DNA of 22,196 bases from JBQTIQ01 sp052387955 (GTDB lineage: Bacteria; Actinomycetota; Acidimicrobiia; Acidimicrobiales; JACDCH01), in assembly GCA_052387955.1 (NCBI GenBank), contig JBQTIQ010000083.1, positions 1 through 22,196 of the forward strand, read 5' to 3'. The translations under genes and the position numbers were made by a program. Positions 7,524-14,975 of the stretch are shown in pieces. Positions within the stretch are counted from its first letter, which is position 1; each line of letters opens with the position of its first letter. The notes beneath the pieces are model-generated. The model ran no database searches and was not told the origin of the DNA. It worked only from the letters and a program-made list of their open reading frames with translations.

Positions 7524-7919
7524 TCAGCGTCCCGCGACCATCAGCACCTCGGCGTCATAGCGGGCCAATACCGGATCGGCCGTCACCAGGACGGCCTGCT
7601 CCGCCATGGCCTGGACGACGAGCATCCGGTCGAACGGGTCGCGGTGCACTGCCGGAAGGGCCGTGACCGCGAGGGCGTGACCGTGGTCGACGGGAAGCGG
7701 CCGAGCCCCGATGGCGCGCAACCGGCTGGGCACATACCGAGCGGGTGGTTCCGGTAGCTGGAGCCGACCAACCCCGTACTTGATGGCAATCTCCCACGAG
7801 CTGGCGGCCGAGACGAGGAGTTCGGCGGTGGGACTCGCTAGCCGTTCGAGGTGGGCGCCGAGACGGCCCGGATCGGTGTTGAGCCACAGGAACACGTGGG
7901 TGTCGAGCAGGTACCTCAC
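7524..7919 (-). CDS. PIN-domain toxin of a Phd/YefM-associated module
   Basis: This 131-residue PIN protein belongs to a different VapC subgroup from the one at 7010-7381. It begins RYLLDTHVFLWL (D6), has SSWEIAIK (E43), RDPFDRMLVVQA (D94/D97) and LVTADPVL (D115). The LLDTHVFLW and DPFDRM blocks are typical of PIN toxins paired with Phd/YefM-type antitoxins. The start is GTG 7919, overlapping the antitoxin stop as GTGA, so the antitoxin is translated first. All expected acidic residues are present, so the toxin is probably active as a ribonuclease. Confidence 0.9.
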   Translation of the reverse strand: MRYLLDTHVFLWLNTDPGRLGAHLERLASPTAELLVSAASSWEIAIKYGVGRLQLPEPPARYVPSRLRAIGARPLPVDHGHALAVTALPAVHRDPFDRMLVVQAMAEQAVLVTADPVLARYDAEVLMVAGR

Positions 7920-8149
7920 TGCTCGAATCGGGCGAGCACCTCGTCGGGGAGGGGATCGTCGAAGTCCTCGGGAACCGTGAACAAGCCTTCGTCCATGCCG
8001 AACCGGTGCCGTGATGGGCGTCGGGCTGGCACCAACCGCGCCACCTCGATGCCGCGGCGGGTGATGACGACCTCGTCGCCGGCTGCGACCTCGTCGAGCA
8101 GCCGTGAGAGGTGGGTCTTGGCTTCGTGGACCCCAACCGACTTGGTCAT
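7916..8149 (-). CDS. Phd/YefM-family antitoxin
   Basis: The 77-residue protein starts TKSVGVHEAKTHLSRLLDEVAAGDEVVITRRGIEVARLVP, the Phd/YefM DNA-binding fold in which VHEAKTHLSRLL and the VITRRG hairpin are the usual signatures. The C-terminal part (about 45-77) is acidic (EDFDDPLPDEVLARFE) and would bind and neutralise the PIN toxin encoded directly downstream with a GTGA overlap. Start ATG 8149 directly follows a likely leaderless promoter. The family normally represses its own operon. Confidence 0.9.
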   Translation of the reverse strand: MTKSVGVHEAKTHLSRLLDEVAAGDEVVITRRGIEVARLVPARRPSRHRFGMDEGLFTVPEDFDDPLPDEVLARFEQ

Positions 8150-8155
8150 CTCGTT

Positions 8156-8161
8156 AGTCTA
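8156..8161 (-). promoter_or_regulatory. -10 element for the Phd/PIN operon
   Basis: On the minus strand TAGACT fits the actinobacterial TANNNT hexamer and lies six bases before ATG 8149, the same geometry as in dnaE2. This suggests a leaderless mRNA. No clear -35 is seen 17-18 bases upstream. Confidence 0.45.
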
Positions 8162-8425
8162 CTCAGGGGGGTGCCGCCAGGGACGGGCTGCCGGCGCCGG
8201 GTTGCCGGAGCTGAGCGGTGGTGGAGGCGCTGGAGGCCCGGCTGGCGGACATCGGGTCGATGTTCGCCGACACCGCCGACGGAGCCCGGGGTCGGGCTCG
8301 GGTGGACCGGGTCTCTCGCCTGGCCCGGCGGACCCTTATGGTGTTTCGGCCGCCGCGACGTAGGGGTCGAGGTCGGGTGGGCCGATCACTTCCCATCGGT
8401 CCCGCCGCCTGGCCAGCGGGTACCA
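8162..8425 (+). other. Gene-poor stretch with a possible coding remnant
   Basis: No complete gene is supported here. A + frame from GTG 8218 reads VEALEARLADIGSMFADTAD and stays plausible to about 8340 (VSRLARRTLM), then loses protein-like character and overlaps the antisense SWIM gene. The amphipathic start looks like a real N-terminus, so this may be the decayed head of a lost gene. I could not assign a family. The stretch separates two minus-strand operons and must also carry any promoter elements further upstream of the Phd/PIN operon. Confidence 0.3.
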
Positions 8426-9532
8426 TCAGCCGTCGCGTCCGTAGCGAACCTGACGGCCAGTCGACAGCGAAACTCGGTTTGCTTCGATCCGCACCCGGCC
8501 GAGCGGTGCCAGCAGATGCCGGGCCTCGGCCATGACGTCGGTCGGGGGCTCCCAGCGGTCGTCCTGCACGTCGAGTGCGCCGATGCCACCGTGCTGCCAC
8601 GCGATGCCGAGGCGGGCGACGTCGTTGGCCGGCATCCTCGCTCGAGCCGCCAGGACCGGGAAGCCGGGCCGGCCGAGGTCACCGGCGGCCCGGCGGGCGA
8701 GGTCGGTCCGGAAGTCGAGGCCGAGGTCGCCGTCGCCGGCCCCGGCGGCCAGTTGCCACGCCCGGGCGGCGGCGTCGGCGGCCAGCGCAGCCAGTTCGTC
8801 GGTGGTGACCCCCGAGTTCGCCGGCGGCCCGACCGTCACCGGGCCCGGCCGCCCGGGGTGGGCCGAGGGCAGCGGCGGAGCCGGTAGCGGCGGCCGGGCG
8901 GAGGCGTCGGAGAACACGTCGCGGGCGGCCTCTCCGGAATCGACCCGGCCGAGCGCGCGCCCGGTCCCGGGCGGCGGGTTGGTGGGGTTGGCCCGTCGCG
9001 CCCGCAACCCGGCGAGCACGTCGTCACGGTGCTTGCCCCGCAGGAGCAGCAGCGTGAAGGGGTCGTCGTCGAGCAGGTCCGCCACCAGGTAGCAGGCGGC
9101 GGCGGCGTGCTTGCACGGGTTGGCCCAGTCGGGGCACGAGCACGATGTGTCCACTTCGCCGGCCACCGGCAGCAGATCGATCCCGGCGCCAGCCAGATCG
9201 TCGACCACCGCGGGATCGAGCTCGCCGTCGAGCAGGGCGGCGGCGTGGTTGGCCGGGGCCGCGATCGCGTCGAGGGCGACCGCCCATTCGGCGTCGGTGA
9301 AGGCGCGGACCCGCACCCGAACTCGATACGCGGCGGCCCGTGATCCCCGCACCGACGTTCGGACCTCGCCCGTCTCGGCGGTGAGCGGTCCGACCCGGTC
9401 ATGGCGGGCGTAGGTGCGGCCCCGGGGTAGGCGGTTGGGGTCGAGCCGGGCCCGCTGTTCGAGGGCCTCGATCCAGGCCTGGCCCCACCACGTCGCCCCG
9501 AACTGCCGGGTGCCGGCTTTGCGCGATGGCAT
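8426..9532 (-). CDS. SWIM zinc-finger protein
   Basis: The 368-residue protein has a SWIM finger at residues 131-142 (CSCPDWANPCKH; ligands C131, C133, C140, H142), followed by AAAACYLVADLLDDDPF. Its N-terminus (FGATWWGQAWIEALE, then LPRGRTYAR) is typical of SWIM proteins encoded beside SNF2 helicases in actinobacteria. The middle is Pro/Ala-rich (about 190-225) and the C-terminal 120 residues form a conserved-looking domain with no known function. ATG 9532 shares its first base with the helicase stop (TGATG), so the two genes are translated together and probably act together on nucleic acid. The exact role is not known. Confidence 0.88.
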   Translation of the reverse strand: MPSRKAGTRQFGATWWGQAWIEALEQRARLDPNRLPRGRTYARHDRVGPLTAETGEVRTSVRGSRAAAYRVRVRVRAFTDAEWAVALDAIAAPANHAAALLDGELDPAVVDDLAGAGIDLLPVAGEVDTSCSCPDWANPCKHAAAACYLVADLLDDDPFTLLLLRGKHRDDVLAGLRARRANPTNPPPGTGRALGRVDSGEAARDVFSDASARPPLPAPPLPSAHPGRPGPVTVGPPANSGVTTDELAALAADAAARAWQLAAGAGDGDLGLDFRTDLARRAAGDLGRPGFPVLAARARMPANDVARLGIAWQHGGIGALDVQDDRWEPPTDVMAEARHLLAPLGRVRIEANRVSLSTGRQVRYGRDG

Positions 9533-12361
9533 CAGTTGGCGTCCCGGAGCGACACGAGGTCGGCTAGTTCGGCGTCGGTCAGCTCGCTCAGCCAGGCCTC
9601 GCCGGTGCCGACGACCGAGTCGGCCAGCGCCCGTTTTGCCGCCAGCATCCCGGCCACCCGGTCCTCGACGGTGCCCTCGGTCACCAGCCGGTGCACCTGT
9701 ACCGGGCGGTCCTGGCCGATGCGCCAGGCCCGGTCGCTGGCCTGGTCCTCGACCGCCGGGTTCCACCACCGGTCGTAGTGCACGACGTGGGTCACCCGGG
9801 TGAGGTTGAGCCCGGTGCCACCCGCCTTGAGCGACAGCAGGAACACGGGAACCTCGCCGGCCTGGAACCGGTCGACCATGGCGTCGCGGCGGCGGGCGGC
9901 GACGCCGCCGTGCAAGAACAGGGTCGGAACCTGCCGGTCGGCCAGGTGCCGTTCGATCAGCCGGGCCATCGCCACGTACTGGGTGAACACCAGCGCCGAC
10001 TCGCCGCCGTCCACGATCACGTCGAGCAGGTCGTCGAGGGCGTCGAGCTTGCCCGACCGGCCGGCCAACGGGCCGGGCTGGTGGAGGAACTGGGCCGGGT
10101 GGTTGCACACCTGCTTGAGGCGGGTCAGCAGCTTGAGCACCAGGCCCCGGCGGGCCATGCCTTCGGCTGCGGCGATCTCGGCCAGCGCCTCCCGGACGGT
10201 GGCCTCGTACAGCGTCGCCTGCTCGGACGTCAGCGGCAGGATCTCGTCGGTCTCGGTCTTGGGCGGCAGGTCGGGTGCGATACCCGGGTCGACTTTGCGT
10301 CGGCGCAAGAGGAAGGGACGGACGAGGGTGCGGAAGCGCTCGGCGGCGGCGTCGTCTCGGTGGCGTTCGACGGGGATCGCCACCCGCTGGCGGAACCCGT
10401 CGAGCGAGCCCAGCAGGCCCGGCGTCGTCCAGTCGAGAATGACCCACAGGTCGCTGAGCCGGTTCTCGACGGGAGTGCCGGTGAGTGCCACCCGGGCGTC
10501 GGCGGGAATGGCCCGCAGCTCGCGGGCCGTGCGCGACAAGGGGTTCTTCACCTGCTGGGCCTCGTCGGCCACCACCAGGCCCCATCGCCATTTGGCCAGC
10601 GCGGCCCGGTCGCGGCGGACCAGGCCATAGGTGGCGAGAACGATCTCGTCGTCGGCGACGTCGTCGAGGTGGCGATCGCCGCCGTGGTAGCGCCGCACCG
10701 GCACCTTGGGGGCGAAGCGATGGACCTCGCGTTCCCAGTTGCCCAGCACCGACGCCGGGCACACGACCAGAGTCGGGCCGCTGGTCGGGGCCGCATGGTC
10801 GTGACCGTCGTCGTGGTCGCTGCCCTCGAGCCGGTGCCGATGAAGGTGCAGGGCGATGACGGTGATGGTCTTGCCCAGTCCCATGTCGTCGGCCAGGCAA
10901 CCGCCGAGGCCGAGCGCGGTCATCTCGGCCAGCCAGGCCAGGCCCCGCCGCTGGTACGGGCGAAGCACCCCGTCGAGGCCGTCAGGCTCGCCCAGCTCGC
11001 GGGCACCGCCGTCACGGAGCCGCCCGGCCAGCCCGGCCAACGTGCCTTCGGCGACGGCCTCGACGGGCTCGCCGTCGACCACCAGCTGTCCCGACAGCGC
11101 CGCCGCCAGCCCGTCGGCCGCGGTGAGCCGCCGGGGCCGGCACCGGAGCCGTTCGGCCAGGGCCGGGTCGGCCAGCACCCATCGGCCCCTCAGCCGCACC
11201 AGCGGCCGCTTGGCCTCTGCCAGTTCGGCCAGTTCGGTGTCGGTCAGGGCCTGGTTGCCGACGGTGGCCTGCCACCGGAACTCGACCAGTCGGTCGAGCG
11301 TGAACCCGGCCTCGGTGACCGGCGCCGGCGCCGGGGTGCCGACCACGGCTCGCAGCTGCACGCCGCCCGTGACCAGCTCGGTGGGCCATAGCACCTCGAC
11401 ACCCGCCGCGGCCAGCGAAGCAGCGGCATCGCCCAGCAGGTCGCCGACCTCACGGTTGTCGAGGGCCAGCACTTCGGGACGGGCTTCGGCCAACAAGCGC
11501 CCGGCGGGCGGCCACGCCCGCGCCGCCCGCCGCAGCGACACCAGCAGATCGGCGTCGGCGTCGTCGCCGAGGCGGGCCAGCACGGGGCCAGGGGCGTCCC
11601 ACAGATCGCGGGCGTCGACCACCAAGCTGGGATCGACCTGACTGCGAAGTTGAACTATGGCAACAAAGTCGCCTTGGGGCCCGTCGGGCAGTTGTAGCCG
11701 GAGGCCGGGTTGGGCACGGTCCGAGCCGGCGAAGCCGGAGCCGGTGTCGGCCGCCCACGCGGCCCACCCGGGGTCGAGCGCCGTGGACGTCTCGTCGCCG
11801 TACGGGCCGCCGCCGGCCACCGCGGCCGCGGTGGTACGCACCAGCCGGTCCGCCACCGCGTCGACGAACTCGCCCAGCAGGTGCCGGGCCGACCGCACCC
11901 GCAACGGCTTGGCCCCGGCGATAGGCAGAGCGTGCGCCTCGGGAGGCATGGCGGCCGCGAGCAGGTCGAGGCGGCGATGGTCGTCGGGGTCGAGCGGGCC
12001 GACCCTGCCAGGCCGCCAGCCCGCCGGGCGACGACCCCGGGAACAGTCGCCCCCGGGCCACCAGGTCGACGGCGACCTTGGCCGCGGTAGCCCAGGCCGC
12101 CACCGACCCGGTCACCGGCGCGTCGGCGGGCAGGTCGGCCAAGATCGGAATGGCTTCCGTCAGCGGCACCAGTTCGGCCGGCACCGTCGTCGTGCGAACC
12201 TGCGAGCCGCGGGCGAGAACGAGGGTGAGCGAGCGAGTGCCGACCGCCGCCCGCCCTCCGGCGGAAGACAATGGGTTGGCCCAGAGAGCAACCGCCCCGT
12301 CGGCCGACGGCCGCCCCAGCCCAGCCGGAACGAACGTGGCGTGCCGATCGCCCAGGCCCAT
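9532..12361 (-). CDS. SNF2-family DEAD/DEAH-type helicase, with an apparent frameshift near the N-terminus
   Basis: The main frame (from 11949 down) encodes a complete SNF2 ATPase: DMGLGKT (Walker A, residues 355-361 of that frame), DEAQ (462-465), LTGTPVENRL (489-498), and a C-terminal helicase lobe with LKAGGTGLNL and DRAWRIGQDRPV. Such proteins move along or remodel DNA using ATP. Family members have a longer N-terminus, and it is found upstream in another frame: ATG 12361 (GLGDRHATFVPAGL) through SVAAWATAAKVAVDLVARGRL to AAWQ. It then continues in the main frame as VGPLDPDDHRRLDLLAAAM. One surplus G in the minus-strand run caGGGtc (about 12003-12006) causes the break. An internal restart is possible but would lose about 137 residues. 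It forms an operon with the SWIM gene. Confidence 0.85.
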
Positions 12362-12533
12362 GCGAGCCGAGGGATGCTGTGGTGAGATGGACCGTGGCCC
12401 GTGCACGGCTCTCAGGAGGAGCGGCTCTATTTCGGGCTTGGGCGGAACGTTGGACGATCGGCGAGAGGGCCGACTGGCCCGGTGGAGCGATTCGCTCTGC
12501 CGGGCCCCGTAGTGGTGATAGGAGGGGCTGGCG
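12362..12533. promoter_or_regulatory. Divergent intergenic region between the SNF2 helicase and cas3
   Basis: These 172 bp must hold the 5' signals of both the helicase-SWIM operon (-) and the cas operon (+). Two palindromes are visible: CCGTGCACGG (12399-12408, perfect) 37 bases from the helicase start, and GAGCGA-T-TCGCTC (12485-12497) 36 bases from the cas3 start. A Shine-Dalgarno GGAGGGG (12521-12527) precedes GTG 12534, so the cas mRNA has a leader. I found no convincing -35/-10 pair. Confidence 0.5.
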
Positions 12534-14975
12534 GTGACCTTCGAGGAGTTCTTCCTGCAAGCGACGGGTAGCCCGCCGTACCCGTGGCAGCAGCGGCTTG
12601 CGGTGAGTGGCTTGCCGGAGGTCATCGACATCGAGACCGGTGCCGGCAAGACTGCTGGGGTCGTCGGGGCCTGGTTGTTCCGGCTGCTGCATCACCCCGA
12701 CCCAGCGGTTCGGGCATCGACGCCGACCTGGTTGGCGTTCGCTCTACCGATGCGCTCCCTGGTCGACCAGACTGCGTGGTCGGTACAAGGCTGGCTCTCC
12801 CGATTGGGCGAACCGGCCGCGGTTTGCTACCGGCTGCTGGGCGGCGAAGGTCGGGTCGAAAGCGGGTGGCGGGAGCGCCTCGGTCGTCCCACGGTCATCG
12901 TCGGCACCATCGACATGCTGTTGTCCCGAGCGCTGATGCGGGGATACGGCTCGAGCCGTTGGGTCTGGCCGGTCGAGTTCGGGGTCCTGCACGCCGGCAC
13001 CCACTGGGTTTTCGACGAGGTGCAACTGATGGGACCGGCGTTGTCGACGAGCCGCCAACTCGAAGGCTTGCGCCAGATTTTCGGCACCGGCGCTCCGTGC
13101 TCGTCGACGTGGATGTCCGCAACGCTCGACGTCGACCGGCTTCGTACGATCGACAATCCGGCCGTTGCCGCGCCTGTCGTCCTTGACGCGGCCGATCGTT
13201 CGGAGAGCCTGGCCCAGCGATTGAATGCGACGCGACTGATCAGCGAGCGACCGGCGAGCGACGTCCGGTCGGTGGCCGACGTCGTCATGGCTGAGCACCG
13301 CACCGGGTCGCTCACGCTGGTGGTGGTGAACACGGTGAAGCGAGCGCAGGAGGTTTTCGCCAGACTGGGCAGGATCTCTGGTTCGGAAGGGCCGGTCCTC
13401 GAGTTGCTTCACAGCCGGTACAGGCCGGCCGACCGAGCAGCGATCGCGAAGCGAGCCGTGCTCGATCCCGTGGACGACCGGGGTCCGGGTCGAGTCCTGG
13501 TAGCGACACAAGTGGTCGAGGCCGGAATAGACATCTCGGCGCGGACGCTCGTCACTGATGCGGCACCGTGGTCGTCGATCGTCCAGCGCGGCGGCCGCTG
13601 TAATCGGGAAGGCATCTTCGACGATGCCCGGCTGCTCTGGCTTGTCCCACCAAGGCCAGCGCCGTATCGCGACGGTGACGTGGCTGCGTCGATCGAGGCG
13701 CTCCGGCAGCTGGAAGGAGGTCTCGTCACCTCGACGCGCCTTCGGGAACTCGGACGCGAGGTAAGCGAAGAGCAACCCGTCGTCCCGGTATTGCGTCGCC
13801 GCGACTTGGTCGACCTCTTCGATACCGCGCCCGACCTGATCGGCAACGACGTCGATGTAGCCCGCTTCATTCGTGCCGACGACGACACCGATGTTCAGGT
13901 CGCTTGGAGGCTTCCCACGGGCACCACCAGCGAGGAAGCTCCGTTCGCCGGTGGCCGGGTCCGTTCCGACGAGCTGTGCCGAGTTGCCATCGGTGAGGCT
14001 CGCACATGGCTCAAGTCCGCTGTTGCTTGGACGCCCGATCACCTCGATCCCAGGCGGCGGTGGCGGAGGGTCGACGTGATGTCCGTGCGGCCGGGGTCGG
14101 TGGTCGTCGTCTCGGCGGATGCCGGCGGGTACGACCCGGTGACCGGATGGGACGGCGTTGCCAAGGGCCCGGTGCTCCTGCTCGACAGCCAGGAAGACCT
14201 TGGCACCGAGGTGACGCCGATCGAAGAGGGCACCGCCGACGACCCGGCCACCTTCACCGGCACCTGGGTGCGCCTGGACGATCACCTCGCCGACACCGAG
14301 ATGGCGGCTCGGCTGCTGATCGACGAGGTCGCCGTGACCGGCCTGTCAGCGTCGCATCTCGATGCCGTCGTCCGGGCCGCGGCCCTGCATGACGTCGGCA
14401 AAGTCCACGAGGTCTTCCAGGACACGCTGGTCCGTTCGGCCGACGATCGGTCGCAGGCCCACGCTCGAAGGCTGGTTCCTCTGGCGAAGTCGGGGGGTAA
14501 CCGGCGGGTGCGCCACGAGCGACCGCACTTCCGTCACGAGCTCGTCTCGGCCCTCGTCCTGGCGGCCGGCCACGCAGAACTCGCCGAACATACCGGGGCC
14601 GACCCAGACCTGGTCCGCTACCTGGTCGCGGCGCATCACGGTCGGGTCCGGCTGGCGATCCGGTCGATGCCGGGTGAGAGCCCGCCCCGTGATCGTCCTG
14701 ACGCCCGCGTCGCCCTTGGCGTAGCCGACGGCGACGTCGTACCGGCATTTACCGTTGCCGGTACCCACGTCGATCCCACCTCGATCGTGCTCGACGCCAT
14801 GGAACTGGGGGGAGGCGGCTCATGGACCGCCATGGCGCTCGGCCTTCGTGACCGAGCCGATCTGGGGCCCTTCCGGCTGGCCACGCTCGAGGCGCTGGTG
14901 CGCCTGGCCGACTGGCGGGCCAGCGCAGCGCCGACCACCGTCGCACTCGATCCGGGCGGGGAGATCGGTCGATGA
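12534..14975 (+). CDS. cas3: Cas3 helicase-nuclease, type I-G (helicase first, HD domain C-terminal)
   Basis: The 813-residue protein unwinds and degrades target DNA recruited by the Cascade-like complex. The superfamily 2 helicase comes first: IETGAGKT (33-40), FDEVQLMGPALSTSRQ (motif II, DEVQ at 161-164), SATLD (195-199), TQVVEAGIDIS (325-335) and QRGGRCNRE (351-359). The HD nuclease is C-terminal: DDHLAD (H584), ALHDVGKVHEVFQ (H619, D620), FRHEL (H668), VAAHHGR (H701, H702) and RLADWRA (D793), so the metal ligands look complete. HD after helicase is the reverse of most Cas3 proteins and is characteristic of type I-U/I-G. GTG 12534 has a GGAGGGG six bases upstream and directly precedes the conserved TFEEFF start. 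It is first in the operon and overlaps csx17 as ATGA. Confidence 0.95.
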   Translation: MTFEEFFLQATGSPPYPWQQRLAVSGLPEVIDIETGAGKTAGVVGAWLFRLLHHPDPAVRASTPTWLAFALPMRSLVDQTAWSVQGWLSRLGEPAAVCYRLLGGEGRVESGWRERLGRPTVIVGTIDMLLSRALMRGYGSSRWVWPVEFGVLHAGTHWVFDEVQLMGPALSTSRQLEGLRQIFGTGAPCSSTWMSATLDVDRLRTIDNPAVAAPVVLDAADRSESLAQRLNATRLISERPASDVRSVADVVMAEHRTGSLTLVVVNTVKRAQEVFARLGRISGSEGPVLELLHSRYRPADRAAIAKRAVLDPVDDRGPGRVLVATQVVEAGIDISARTLVTDAAPWSSIVQRGGRCNREGIFDDARLLWLVPPRPAPYRDGDVAASIEALRQLEGGLVTSTRLRELGREVSEEQPVVPVLRRRDLVDLFDTAPDLIGNDVDVARFIRADDDTDVQVAWRLPTGTTSEEAPFAGGRVRSDELCRVAIGEARTWLKSAVAWTPDHLDPRRRWRRVDVMSVRPGSVVVVSADAGGYDPVTGWDGVAKGPVLLLDSQEDLGTEVTPIEEGTADDPATFTGTWVRLDDHLADTEMAARLLIDEVAVTGLSASHLDAVVRAAALHDVGKVHEVFQDTLVRSADDRSQAHARRLVPLAKSGGNRRVRHERPHFRHELVSALVLAAGHAELAEHTGADPDLVRYLVAAHHGRVRLAIRSMPGESPPRDRPDARVALGVADGDVVPAFTVAGTHVDPTSIVLDAMELGGGGSWTAMALGLRDRADLGPFRLATLEALVRLADWRASAAPTTVALDPGGEIGR

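Noticed and set aside
7477..7560. 27-codon frame on + starting MTGDYLASLVSRAG between the converging toxin genes
   Set aside because: It is short, runs into the antisense toxin gene and has no ribosome-binding site. It may be a scrap of a lost gene but cannot be supported.
8426..10900. An 824-codon frame on - that could suggest a fused SNF2-SWIM protein
   Set aside because: Upstream of ATG 9532 it is out of frame with the helicase and reads as Arg/Pro-rich shadow. The helicase has its own stop at 9532-9534.
12534..14975. Cas3 motif II reads DEVQ instead of DEAH/DEAD, suggesting an inactive helicase
   Set aside because: The acidic DE pair is kept and DEVQ-like forms occur in this Cas3 group. 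All other helicase motifs are intact.
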